Below, one piece after another: positions 54,462 to 64,000 of a stretch of DNA of 64,000 bases. Source of the DNA: Flammulina velutipes. Taxonomy: Eukaryota; Basidiomycota; Agaricomycetes; Agaricales; Physalacriaceae. The stretch's first letter is position 1. Every line of letters begins with the position of its first letter. The stretch lies in the NCBI GenBank assembly GCA_011800155.1, contig CM022374.1, forward strand, positions 124,001-188,000. Reading direction: 5' to 3'. The position numbers and the translations under genes were made by a program. Below the pieces are notes generated by a model. That model searched no databases. It was given only the letters and a program-made list of their open reading frames with translations, and had not been told where the DNA came from.

Positions 54462-55711
54462 TCTGTCAGGTGGCCCGTAAGCCGCCACGTCTCAAACGTC
54501 TGCACTGCCCATTGGCACCACCTCTCATCAGATGCACCAAAGCACATGTACTGACCCGATGCGTCTAGCCATGGCGAGGCCACAATTAGACGTACAGAGT
54601 CATACTGGACAATACCCAGTACTGCTTGGATGGCGCGTCGCAGCCTGCTGGTGGTGTTGGGAGGTTCATGAGATCCCGGTTCTGGCGCGCGCCAGTCGGC
54701 AGGTCCAAGTGAGACAACAAATGGCGGTGTCGCAATCTCGCGTCTCGCTCGCTTGGGCGGCGGACCATTGGAATTGGAAGGGAACGCCGGAGTGGGAGGG
54801 AAGAAAGCCCGAGAGACGGGGGCGGCGAATGGTGGCATGCCATTTGTCGACGCGATAGGCTGAGGTATGATATTGGGGGCCATGTTGGTAGCGCCGAACA
54901 TCGGAGTGCCGTTGGGAAGCCGGGGAGCGCCAAACTGAGGCAAAGAGCTAGGTGTCGTAGCGGGAGTGTTACCTCCACCAAAAATTACATTCGAGGCCGC
55001 AGTAGTGGCCCCGAACGGCGGCATGGGATTAGAGGAAGCTGCAGGCGAGTCGAACAGAGGCGTCGGAAAAATGGGAGCGGGAAAAGCGGGAGCGGTATGC
55101 ACTGCAGGGGGAGGAATGACGGGGGGAATGACCGGAGGAGCCGCCTGAGAGGGCATAACAGAGATGTAGGGAGGAGCAGCAGGGGGAGAACTGGACGTCT
55201 GTGCGTCAATCTTGCGCATGACATCCATAATTTCAGCGACATGACCCTCCAGGTCATGAATCCGCTTGACAAGGAGGACATTCTCGTTTGAGAGATGTAA
55301 GATGTCGTCCTTCGCTCGAGACGCGCTCTGGGTGGCCGTAAGTGCAGACGACTCGGTGATTTTGTTGGCCTCGAGGGCTGCAGACGCAGTGACGCTGGCA
55401 GCATCAGCGACTGTCATAGCGCGGTTCGCCGAAGCTCGAACCAGTTCAAGTGCGCCGTCATTTGTTGGAGTCAGTCCATGGGCAAGATCCTCTCTCAGCC
55501 CTAGAAACGTGTCAATTCGAGCGTCTACGTGACCGAGAGGGAACGTACTTGTCGTGCGTCTGTCTACATTGATCAGGAGATCACTGACGATGTTCTTGAT
55601 CTCTTGGATGTCCAGATCCTTCTTTGCGACGTGAGTGGCAATGGCAGGCAGCATATCCCTCAGCAACTGGTTGACGATGGCTACTGCGGGCTTGCTCTTG
55701 CTTCCTTCCAT
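54398..55711 (-). CDS. LINE ORF1: coiled-coil and FG-rich nucleic-acid-binding-type protein
   Basis: Protein of 437 residues from the first ATG in the frame (55711). The frame is open upstream to about 55837 but has no other ATG. Residues about 95–175 are Ala/Ser-rich helix followed by a heptad pattern (DILHLSNENVLLVKRIHDLEG), like the trimerising coiled coil of other LINE ORF1 proteins. Residues about 180–320 are Pro/Ala-rich with PPFGATT, VIFGGG, PQFGAPR and PMFGATN, an FG-repeat style. A basic patch (KRARRE) follows. The C-terminal 90 residues (ADWRAPEPG … CFGASDERWCQWAVQTFETW) form a small folded part of unknown type. It probably packages the LINE RNA. Confidence 0.8.
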   Translation of the reverse strand: MEGSKSKPAVAIVNQLLRDMLPAIATHVAKKDLDIQEIKNIVSDLLINVDRRTTSTFPLGHVDARIDTFLGLREDLAHGLTPTNDGALELVRASANRAMTVADAASVTASAALEANKITESSALTATQSASRAKDDILHLSNENVLLVKRIHDLEGHVAEIMDVMRKIDAQTSSSPPAAPPYISVMPSQAAPPVIPPVIPPPAVHTAPAFPAPIFPTPLFDSPAASSNPMPPFGATTAASNVIFGGGNTPATTPSSLPQFGAPRLPNGTPMFGATNMAPNIIPQPIASTNGMPPFAAPVSRAFFPPTPAFPSNSNGPPPKRARREIATPPFVVSLGPADWRAPEPGSHEPPNTTSRLRRAIQAVLGIVQYDSVRLIVASPWLDASGQYMCFGASDERWCQWAVQTFETWRLTGHLTEWSAFTTTSLTVQSTQGSLNA

Positions 55712-55891
55712 GTACACCTGTACGGCTGCGCTAATGCTCGCGGGTGGCACCGAAGAGAGTGAACGGCTCCTGCCAGTGACCACCACGTCCTTGAGATTGT
55801 ACAATACCACCTTGCTCTCTCTTACTAGTTATCGAGCAACTCTGTATAGAAATGAGGTACGTAAATGCCAATATTCTAAACCCGACGCTAT

Positions 55892-57439
55892 TCATCCAGT
55901 CAAATTGAACTGCAGAACTCTCACTGCCGAGGGCGTCGTACCAGAGCTCTTCTCTTGGTAGAATACACCCAAACTCTTTCTTCCACTGGCAGTCAAGCCC
56001 GGCCTATCCACAGTCACCTCCCCGAATGCATTCAATCCGTGAGCCGATCCGTCGTAGACAACCGCCCAGTCTGTCCATCCCGAGCTAGCACTGGCAGAGA
56101 CCACCCGAGCATACGGAAGGACGACGTAGACGTTATCTGACGCGTCTATAGCTATCTGTGACCGTCCTACTGCGTTAATGGCGAATGGAATCTCCATCTT
56201 CACGAACGTGCCATTGGAGGCCTGATATACATGGAATGGCCGCGCGTTGGTGGTACGGTCGCTGGCATAGGATGATACACACTGTCCGAAGCGACCTAGA
56301 GGTGTGTTAATATCGTCATGTTGAATGGGGCTGTACTGACCTGGAACGTAGGATATGATTGTGTGTATCCTACCCTTCGAATCAACATCTTGCGACTCCT
56401 GGTTCATCAAGCCATGGTCCGCATTCAATGAATCCACGACTAAGCCCGGACTGTTGACCGTGAAAGGGGAACTTCCAGATGTTCCAACGTTTGTTCCCGC
56501 TGCATTCTTCCAAGTCCTGCCTAAAACCTCTGTAAGCTTCATTCGCGCTCCCGCCAGAGAAAACTCACCGGAATCATCTGAATAGACGTAGACTGTATCA
56601 TGATTCGTCAAGCCTCCGCTGCTGCAAGAAACACTTCCGCTGTTTTCTCGCCATGTTCCCGTTACATGTAGACGAGAGTCGCGATAGGTGAAGCCGTGGA
56701 TATAGAGGTTTCGTGCGCTACTCTGTGCACCGCTTGGCGTTGTGTATGTCCCACTCTTACTTGCCCACAAGCCGACGTTGCTCCATGTACCGCTGTTGTA
56801 CTCGGCCAGTTGACAATCTCCGTTCCCCGAAACAGCTGTGCGGTAAACGAACTGGAGGCGGTTGGAAGGCGTCACGACGAATTGCGGGTAGGTGATCACA
56901 CTATCATATTAGATGTTACTCATTGTATAGTAGAAACGCTAGGGAGCGTACCTGCCCACGTTCAAGTTTCCGAGCGTGCTCACTATACTTCCGAAAAGCG
57001 ATGCCGACCATGTCGTATTCGTTCCCGCTACGTTCGCCGACGAGACCGTGTAGTAAAGCCTGGTGCTATGGGTGTCCATCGCTACGTGGATACGTCCATC
57101 AGCGGGGCTCACACCCAGGGCAATAACGTTGTGGCTGTCTGTGGCCGACAGCGTATGAGGCAGCTGCAAAGTTTCCCATGTCGAGCTTCCGACGTTACGC
57201 CTTCCCAGGATAGCATACCGGGTAGACGTGTACCACGCAGCGTACTGGTACGACCCGTGGGTAAGCAGGCCAGACAGTTGGAATGCGTTGACGTTGACGA
57301 GTCCATCGTAGGAGACGAAGTAGACTCCTGAGGCGTCTAGACGGGTGTTACTGGTCAGACTCACTCCTGGCGCAGCCCATACTTGCAGGAAAAGGCAGTG
57401 GATGGCGATGAAGAATGAGATCGCAGATGGCAAGAGCAT
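55892..57439 (-). CDS. Secreted BNR_4-type beta-propeller protein (possible polysaccharide lyase/hydrolase)
   Basis: Exons 57439–56952 and 56900–55892 (51-nt intron) give 498 residues. The signal peptide is about residues 1–23 (ISFFIAIHCLFLQVWA). Repeated blade-like motifs are seen: DGRIHVAMDTHSTRLYYTVS, ITYPQFVVTPSNRLQFVYR, RLHVTGTWREN, KGRIHTIISYV, YPLP-free blades near the end, and SQIAIDASDNVYVVLPYARV. This fits the BNR_4 group of secreted propellers, which includes polysaccharide-degrading enzymes. Substrate cannot be told from sequence alone. The upstream non-ATG extension is ignored; the ATG at 57439 gives a clean signal peptide. Confidence 0.8.
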
Positions 57440-57764
57440 CGTGGTCGAGGGCAATGTGGTACATCCTCGCAGGCTTTTCAGGTGGACGCATCAAGGTTTG
57501 TTCGCGAAGGATAATAATTAGAACGCATGATACATCTCGTGATGAATCGGGCCGGCGAACAGGCGAGATACATGCGTCCGACGTCCGTATCCGCCTTCTA
57601 CCCATAACTTCCAGAGCGCGAGGCTCTCAGATACGCACATCTGCTTTCGGATTGCACCCTCGACGATGACGCATAGGTGAGCTCTGGGTTACTGTTGTTA
57701 GTGAGCACTGACTAAGATCTGACAGGTGTCTCGATTTCCTTACTACTACCACCATTACAAGACC

Positions 57765-58225
57765 ATGGCTGAATCTCTTCAAGGAGGATGTCTCTGTGGT
57801 GTTATCCGTTATGAAGTCTACTTCCTACGTATCCGCCTCCGGTAAGCGCAATTTCTTTATTCAATAAGTTGACTTTAAGTTAACTATACCATCTCAGGCC
57901 CATACCTGCCAATACACCTACTGCCGCAAACATAGTGGTGTCTATTTCTTCGTCGTTCCGCCTTCCAATGTCTCGTTGTCTCCAGCTATCAAACCATCCG
58001 TCTACTCTGCATTGCCAGGAAAATATAGAACATTTGTGTCTCGTGTGTGACGAGCCTTTACTGGAACGAGGATGCTACGCCGAGATAATGACCGGGACGC
58101 TTGACCAGGAGCACATAATGGGTGCGCAGGGTAAAGAACTGACTAAGGTCGCGAAGCAGGTATGGCGCTGCCGCCCCACTAAAGGTGTTACGGACATGAT
58201 TGAGGATGGAAAGAGATGGGAGTAG
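57765..58225 (+). pseudogene. GFA/CENP-V-type zinc protein gene, degenerate
   Basis: Starts like the family (GGCLCGVIRYE), splices with a GT/AG intron of about 56 nt (about 57843–57898), and continues AHTCQYTYCRKHSGVYFF. The zinc motif CxCxxC is changed to CQYTYC. Near 58036–58049 the frame breaks: the upstream frame stops at TFVSRV, while the rest of the family (CLVCDEPLLERGCYAEIMTG, LDQEHIMGAQGKELTK) continues in the next frame. The intact relative at 63505–64000 has both motifs. I therefore read this as a decayed duplicate; a missed small intron is the alternative. Confidence 0.7.
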
Positions 58226-58691
58226 TAGCCGTTTGTTAGGCTGAGGTTGGCGATAAAGTGAGCGTCTGATTCGCATTATCTAAACCTTACCAGACTGACT
58301 CTGATCTCTAACCAATCTAGACGTCCTGCTAAAGCTAGAGTACTGCAAAAACTGGGTGGCATATGACAGTCTTTGTCTTTCTCTTGTCCATTCAAGTCGT
58401 GTTTGAAAGCCTTTTTTGATATATCTGGCTGTGATTGACTTGATTACGGTATGGGGATACCCTGACATCACTCACCCTCTCTAAAATCACATCCTTTGCA
58501 GCTCTTCCCAGGTCGATAATCGCCGTTCCTCGGGTCGTCTCCTTCTCGATCTAGCGGACAATGGATGTTGCAAACAATGAACTATGTATGCATACACATC
58601 CGGCTGTCCTGTCAGGACCAGGGCCTCGTCTTTTTATACCATGCCACCATCGATGAACTGCCACTGTATCGAAGAATAAGAGCTCGTTCCT
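58226..58691. other. Intergenic stretch, probable promoter of the F-box/LRR-like gene
   Basis: No gene is recognised. A TATA-like string (CTTTTTATACC) lies at about 58630, 60 bp before the proposed start at 58692. Confidence 0.4.
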
Positions 58692-59770
58692 ATGCTGGTG
58701 AGACCTTACAACTGACAGACATATTTTCAATCTGACAACGGTCAAAGACATCTCGTCCTCACTTGCCCCTCGAGCTCTTCGACACAATCATTGAAATCAT
58801 CGCTTCCGACGAGTCCCCGTACTTTCTTCGCACTTCAATGCTATGCAAATGCGCTTTAGTATCCAGAGCCCTTCGCCACTGCGCACATAAACAGTTATTT
58901 CGGCATACCTACCTCGATTTCTCAAATTGTGGCGTCGGGTCGGACAAGACGTCCGCGGGCTGTATGTTTCTGCAGCTCTGTCGTTCATCTCCATGGTGCA
59001 TCGGACGGTACGCGAAGTACGTGATTGTCAAAGACGTCACGGACTGGACGGTGTTTCGAGAGACTGTGCCTTTTTTGGAAAATGTTCACTCGTTGACATT
59101 TGGTGGCTGCTTGTTTGGGTCGGGCGAGGGTGCGCTGACTGGAGCCCTCTTCTCGGAAGGTATCAGGCATTTGAGCATCCAGAATGCACAGTTTTCCAGC
59201 GCAGATGCGTTCTTCCGTGTTGTGGCAGGGTTTCCTTCTCTCGCATCCTTCATGGCCATCGACATCGTTGTCCAAAATTCTGTCGCCTCACAGAGCTACA
59301 GGCTTCTTGACCCCCCTCGTCTCAAACAGCTGACAGTGACCCGTTGCTCATCCGTCATCACGGACGGAATTGTCGAGTTGATGGATTTGAGCGACTTGGA
59401 GCACCTCACCGTCTCTTCTGACGTGTCGCTGGTACTCGAGCTGACTTTGCCTCGACTGACCATTGAGCACCAGGATGGGGTAGTACCCGTTAGACTCGCT
59501 CTGGTCGCACGCAGATTCGACTTCATCACGAGAAAGGACGTCGATGCGCTGGAACGGTATCTGGATGCCTGTTCAACAAAAACGACGGAGTGGGTTCATG
59601 TTCATCTCCTGATGTGGCGCCCAGGCCCTTTATGGAAGAGGGTGGATGAGAGATTGAAAGGTCTGGAGATATCCATAGCGGCTCATGGAATTCGAAACGA
59701 CATTGAACGAGAGTTTCCTAGGCTTAGAGAGAAAGGTAGGCTAAAACTAAATATAGGAGGAAATGTATAG
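58692..59770 (+). CDS. F-box/leucine-rich-repeat-like protein
   Basis: The main exon (58748–59770) reads LPLELFDTIIEIIASDES then LRTSMLCKCALVSRALRHCA, an F-box-like start, followed by irregular leucine-rich strands (LENVHSLTFGGCLF, IRHLSIQNAQFSSADAFFR, RLKQLTVTRCSSVI, DLEHLTVSSDVSLVL). No ATG opens this exon. A two-codon exon (ATGCTG, 58692–58697) joins it in phase through a 50-nt intron with a CTGAC branch-like site, giving 342 residues. The start is therefore tentative, the body is not. Expected role: substrate receptor of an SCF ubiquitin ligase. Such genes are highly expanded in agarics. Confidence 0.72.
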
Positions 59771-59858
59771 TAACCGGCAAGTGCCGGCAAATCAGATGGC
59801 GGGATCACGGCTTGCGTTTCTCTTCCAAACTACGACTACATATCTCATTCTCTCTGAA

Positions 59859-60881
59859 ATGGCAGAGCCAGAAGACATACTTAACGATGCCTTGAGTTTC
59901 ATTGGTGAAGAACAAGTCGTCGATTCCGAAATTCTCTATGGACCTCTACGACTTACGGTTGCGCCAAAGGTATGCATAGAATCTTGGCGTGTTTCTACTG
60001 CTCATGCTCGAAGTTCGTACTTAGGAAGGCAAGGTGATTACGGACCGAGACTCTTGGCGTGGGGTATGTGTTAAATTGCTATGCTGTAGGCGAACACTCT
60101 GCTCGCCGACCATCTTTTCTCTCCGTCAATCTTCCTTGCCGAAAGGATTGAAAGAGGACTCATACCATTTCAAGGAAAGAAGGGTATGCCGCTCGTTTAT
60201 TTGTTTACTCAAAAGGAATTTAACATCTTGTTCCTCATAGTCATCGAGCTGGGCGCGGGATGCGCCCTTCCATCTCTCTTGATGAGCGCCTTGCCCGAAG
60301 GGCCTACTCTCGTTGTGATTACCGACTACCCTGACCCGGGGATCATAGGGAATTTGCAGAGAAATGTAGACCGTAACAGAGCACACTTCACCGACAGCTG
60401 CGCTGTAATCTGCCAAGGCTATGAATGGGGAGCCGACACTGCATCCCTGTGGTACGTCCGTTCTGGACGCCGTTAAATCTATCGAGTGCCAACCCTTCGA
60501 AGGCGATTGTCCGATGATATGGGTTACGACATTGTGATCATATCCGATCTGCTACATTTCAACGACTCGCATGATGTCCTTGTATCATCGATGTCGGCTT
60601 TACTCGCCAAATCTCGGAGTTCTGTTGTCTATGTTGCAGTACGTCCGTTCCATTTACCTGTACGCATCTAATGATCCTTCTAGGCCGGGAAATACACGCT
60701 CCCGCATGTCTGCGACAACTTCTTTCGCGTGGGCAAAGAGGTGGGCTTCGTTTTTGACGAAGTGATTGCAGATGACTCGGAATCAGGATGGCTAGGGAAC
60801 ATAGACATACCAACATTCGACCAGGAAGCGTTGGCGGTGAGGAAGGCAGCCTCACGGTTCTGGGTTGGTCGATGGGCATGA
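59859..60881 (+). CDS. EFM7/nicotinamide N-methyltransferase-like protein methyltransferase
   Basis: S-adenosylmethionine-dependent methyltransferase of the group that methylates lysine or N-terminal residues of translation factors (EFM7-like); the exact target is inference. Exons: 59859–59969, 60025–60033, 60090–60183, 60241–60451, 60503–60638, 60684–60881; 252 residues. Motif I is VIELGAGCALPSLL, followed by VVITDYPDPGIIGNLQRNV (Asp binding the ribose side), GYEWGAD, and YDIVIISDLLHFNDSH. These are the usual landmarks. The second exon would be only 9 nt (EGK). Alternatives are to skip it or to extend it with a 26-nt intron; both keep the frame. The fourth intron must end at 60502 to stay in frame. 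Confidence 0.82.
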
Positions 60882-61062
60882 CTCATGGACGCTGATTCCC
60901 GCTCTATAGGCCCGCGACAGCAGCCGTGAATTACTACTCTACAATATCGTTGTCTCCAGGACTGTCTACGGAAGATACAATGATACATGAATCGCGAAGT
61001 ACGGTGTCTTCTTTTATCGAAAGAATCTAACTCTGCCCGCTGGCGACCTGCACCAGCCGCGG

Positions 61063-61669
61063 TCAGCTCCCTCTGGCGGTCTCTCCGCCTTGCCACCAGC
61101 CAACCTTGAAGGAGAGGTTTTCACTCAATAGCCTTTCGATAATCTGGTCCTTTTCCTTCAGCTGGGTGTAGAAATACTCCTTCGACCTATTAACCTGTGG
61201 TCAGTACCGTCCGGAGTCTGGTGATTCGCGTAAGGACTTACCTCTTGACCCTGTGCTTCTTCCTTTCTTGTACAATACACTCGGTGCGACCTCTCACGCA
61301 GCGTTTGCACCGATTTTCTCCTGAGGAGAATTGGCACTTCATCTTGAGCCTTCGACAGTTTAGGCATGCAGGCGCTCGTGGGCCGACGCGATTGGTTGCC
61401 GGTGGTGGCGGGGATGGAGAGTGCGATACGGGGGATACAGAAGCAGGCGGCGGGACTGGCTGTGGTACGAACTGCTGATGAATATGGGGGATGGGGTAGT
61501 CTGAGAACTGCGCCGACGAGGGGTAGTATGGGTCATAGGCGGTGGGATACTCGGACGGGATCGTGTGAGGCATGCCCGTCATCCACATGTCCTGTGGTGC
61601 GCCGTAATATGTCTCATGCCCTTGCAGATCTAGGTATAGCGAACTACTAGGTGATTGTGGGCTTGCCAT
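61063..61669 (-). CDS. Small Zn2Cys6 transcription-factor-like protein
   Basis: Fungal zinc-cluster DNA-binding protein, 183 residues, exons 61669–61242 and 61186–61063. The cluster is CLNCRRLKMKC … CKRC … C, with six cysteines in the CX2CX6CX8CX2CX6C spacing, near residue 115. It is followed by basic residues (ERKKHRVKR) and a helix with leucine spacing (YFYTQLKEKDQIIERLLSEN) that can act as the dimerisation coiled coil. The first 110 residues are Pro/Tyr/Ser-rich, like an activation region. The usual large middle homology domain is absent, so the protein is short for the family. The acceptor at 61187 (second AG after CACAG) is required for the coiled-coil frame. Confidence 0.85.
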
Positions 61670-63504
61670 GGCAGCGACGGAGACGACAGAAAGAAAGGTG
61701 AAGGCGAAGGTCAGGGACAACTTCGATCAATTCTTCATACCAATTTATATGCATTAAGCGCCAACCTGTGCAGAGTCGATCACAGACCTTTCCTTAGGGC
61801 GATGGGGAATGAGATCTGAGAGCATAGCTACGACAGGCGCTAACGGGAAACGACACGCGTTTCAGCAAGCCTTGAATTTCGTCATGAGGATCCGTACAAT
61901 TCCCAAACACGTTCCGCTTTGGTCCTGGCTCGTACTCTCATGTCGCGCGATTTACGCTTAGAATAATGATTAGAGCCCATGAGGATATACTATCCCAGGT
62001 CCAGTTAGATTAGACGCCGTTTTTCACTCCTGGATACCAGATACACGCGAAAATCAACTACATCTGTCCCAGGGAGATTTTCGAGGAGGAATATACAATC
62101 GTAGCAGATCAAGCAGGTTCCTGACGATTACGCTGTGTAGATGACCGAAGACCACGATTAATTGGTGCGCTACTGGCACTGACTCGTGTGATTCTGTACG
62201 TACCTACGTGGCTGTTCACGCGCCAGATGCTCATCAAGGCGCAGGACGTGCGTGCAGGACGTGCGTGCAGGACGTGCTTAATGAGCAATACTACATAGCT
62301 AACACTTGCATAATGTTGGTACGAAGAACATGTTGCAAACCTCGCGTGGTTCGCGTGTGTAAGGAAAGACTTCTTAGTTCTTCGGAGTTCTTCCGAGTTG
62401 GGTAATGTCTATAAGAAAGTATAGAACCAAAGAGATGGTAAGGAGTAATTATACCAAGTGTTAAGAAATCGAAGACAAGACCATTCAAACTTGAAGAGCC
62501 TGGGAAAAAGAACGTTTCCATCAGAACAGTGTAAAGACGAAATCTCTCGTAGTATCTCCATTACCCAGGCCAGTCAAGCTTGCCCAAACCATTATAGCAA
62601 CAATTACGCCAAGTCATATCGAAAAATACGCGCTGACAAATCCAGACAGTACCCCATCGAGTTATCGCTCCAATCCGGAACGTAGGATCAGCATAGTATT
62701 GAATGCATCGTGCAATCTATGTCTTTCCAAGGGAGAACTTCATCGGAACATTTCCACTTCCGCGAGGAAGGCTTCTCGGGATGCTTATTCTCGTACAATT
62801 TGACCTGAGTACATCAGAGACGGAGGTAGAAGTTAAAGAAATATAGAGAGAAGGATCAGAAGGGATCATCTAGCCACGAGGGTCAACCCAAGGTATATGT
62901 ATTCTCGGGCTGGTTGAGCTGCTATTAGTATCAAATGATCAGACTTCTCTACCAAAAGGCTTGGAATCGAATGTCAAAGAGCGTAGAAGTACTGCAGTGA
63001 ACCGTTCAAGTCGGGCCCGGAGCAGATGCGCCCGAATTCTAAAATTGAGTGGTTAATCACATTTTCACGACGAAGCTGCGGCGTTGTTTCAAGGGTGGTG
63101 ATATGACGCTGGAGGTTAAGCACAGGCTTGGGAAGATACAATCTACATACCAAGATGCATTCATCCGTTTCTACCTCTTGAAATCAATTGAGTAAAGGAA
63201 GGCTGCGCATCGGAGCCTTATCGGCCACGTTTTATGACAGTAGAAACACGATTTGATATGTGAGGATGCTGGGTACTGCTGAGTAGGAGGACGGGGTGAC
63301 TGCGTGTGATTGAACGTGCGCCACGGATCAAGGTGACATGAATTAAGCGCTTGATATGAGCATGAAGTGAATTACTATGCGCACCGCGCCATTCTCAAAA
63401 AGGGTAACTTGTTGGACTGGTTGGATAGAAGCGCCCCACTCTATCGTCATGATGGGCTCTTCAGCTGCTTAAAGAATGAGCGCTAGAATCTTCAATAATA
63501 TATA
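61670..63504. other. Long intergenic stretch without a supported gene
   Basis: Only short frames without recognisable similarity. It holds the three-copy 13-bp repeat at 62241–62278 described separately. Confidence 0.45.
62241..62278. repeat. Three-copy 13-bp tandem repeat
   Basis: GCAGGACGTGCGT is repeated three times head to tail; the last copy is shortened by one base. Confidence 0.9.
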
Positions 63505-64000
63505 TTATTCAATCAAACGACTATCTCCCCCCTTCTCCCATTTCTTACCATGTGGAATGATATCTGTAACTCCCTCGATGAATCGGCAGCACCAAGCCTG
63601 GTTTACCACCGTCGTAAGCTCTTTTCCTTTTTGACCTGTCAAGTATTGCTCGTCTATGGTGCCCGACATTATCTCCTGAAACTGTGGAGCGGATTCGTCC
63701 TTCCATGAAATACAGGACCCGCACTTGGGACAAAATCCCCTCTTCCGCCCGGGTGTGGCGCAGTAAAAGGTGGGTTTGATATCAGACGTCCAAGTGACAT
63801 CCGACGGCGGGATATCGACGTAATGTAGCATGAGAGATCCTGACTGCTTCCGACAGTCTGTGCATTGGCAAGTATGGGACTACAGCAATTAAACAAAGGA
63901 CTGATCTTAGGCTCGATAAACCGTCCTTACCAGGGGAGGGTAATTTGATCCGGGTGGAAATGAAATCTCGTAACGGATAGCACCGCATAGACAGCCTCCT
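63505..64000 (-). CDS. GFA/CENP-V-family zinc protein, 5' end outside the window
   Basis: Exon visible at 64000–63931 begins GGCLCGAIRYEISFPPG, so only a few N-terminal residues are missing. Intron 63930–63880 (51 nt), last exon 63879–63505. Zinc motifs are complete: CLCG, HTCQCTDCRKQSG (CxCxxC) and FCPKCGSCISW. The tail IMSGTIDEQY … IPHGKKWEKGG is typical. Members of this family bind zinc and some act on glutathione adducts; the substrate here is unknown. It is related to the broken copy at 57765–58225. Confidence 0.88.

Larger units (their letters stand above)
50445..55850 (-). mobile_element. Non-LTR retrotransposon (LINE) with two open ORFs
   Basis: A LINE between the F-box gene remnant and the BNR_4-type gene. 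ORF1 and ORF2 are both open, have the order expected for transcription from right to left, and overlap. The 5' end must lie between 55712 and the stop of the neighbouring gene at 55892. The 3' end could not be fixed; an A-rich stretch on the minus strand occurs around 50425 (AAAAAATTTTG). No target duplication was identified. Open frames suggest a young copy. Confidence 0.9.

Noticed and set aside
1..64000. CRISPR arrays, riboswitches, ribosome-binding sites or operons
   Set aside because: The window is eukaryotic (fungal), and no regularly spaced short direct repeats of that kind were seen.

Overview
The window looks like genomic DNA of a mushroom-forming basidiomycete (Agaricomycete). The evidence is about 50-nt introns in nearly every gene, a fungal BT​B-type gene family, an AA9 lytic polysaccharide monooxygenase, KDZ-type transposases, a TET/JBP-type dioxygenase gene and F-box genes. 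Nothing prokaryotic is present. All gene models below were built by hand from reading frames and GT/AG splice phase; there is no transcript evidence.

Left part (1–22.6 kb): a gene truncated by the window edge, a GH18 protein with an altered catalytic motif, a family of five BTB genes all on the minus strand, a tandemly duplicated pair of four-pass membrane-protein genes, a CX2C protein gene, and a seven-exon AA9 gene. A recurring 18-bp sequence and a short foldback element lie between genes.

Middle part (22,836–48,741): a 25,906-bp transposon. It has about 290-bp terminal inverted repeats (outer 235 bp identical) and a perfect 8-bp target duplication (ACGTCACC), and it sits inside the reading frame of an F-box gene whose two halves are otherwise intact. 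It carries two different KDZ transposases, a TET/JBP 2-oxoglutarate dioxygenase between them, and nine further cargo genes. Three of these appear to encode domains like the RNase H1 N-terminal (viroplasmin) fold, and three contain SUMO-interaction-like motifs. A 1,627-bp foldback element has in turn inserted into the left terminal repeat and made its own 8-bp duplication (CGGGTGGC).

Right part (50–64 kb): a LINE with both ORFs open (ORF1 coiled coil and FG-rich; ORF2 endonuclease, inactive-looking RNase H-like domain, reverse transcriptase, CCHC), a secreted BNR_4-type protein, a broken GFA-family gene, an F-box/LRR-like gene, an EFM7-like methyltransferase, a small Zn2Cys6 protein, and an intact GFA-family gene cut by the right edge.

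The main message is the layered mobile DNA. A large cargo-bearing KDZ element that combines transposases with a probable 5-methylcytosine oxidase and a set of small putative nucleic-acid-binding proteins has entered a host gene recently enough that the target frame is still readable.
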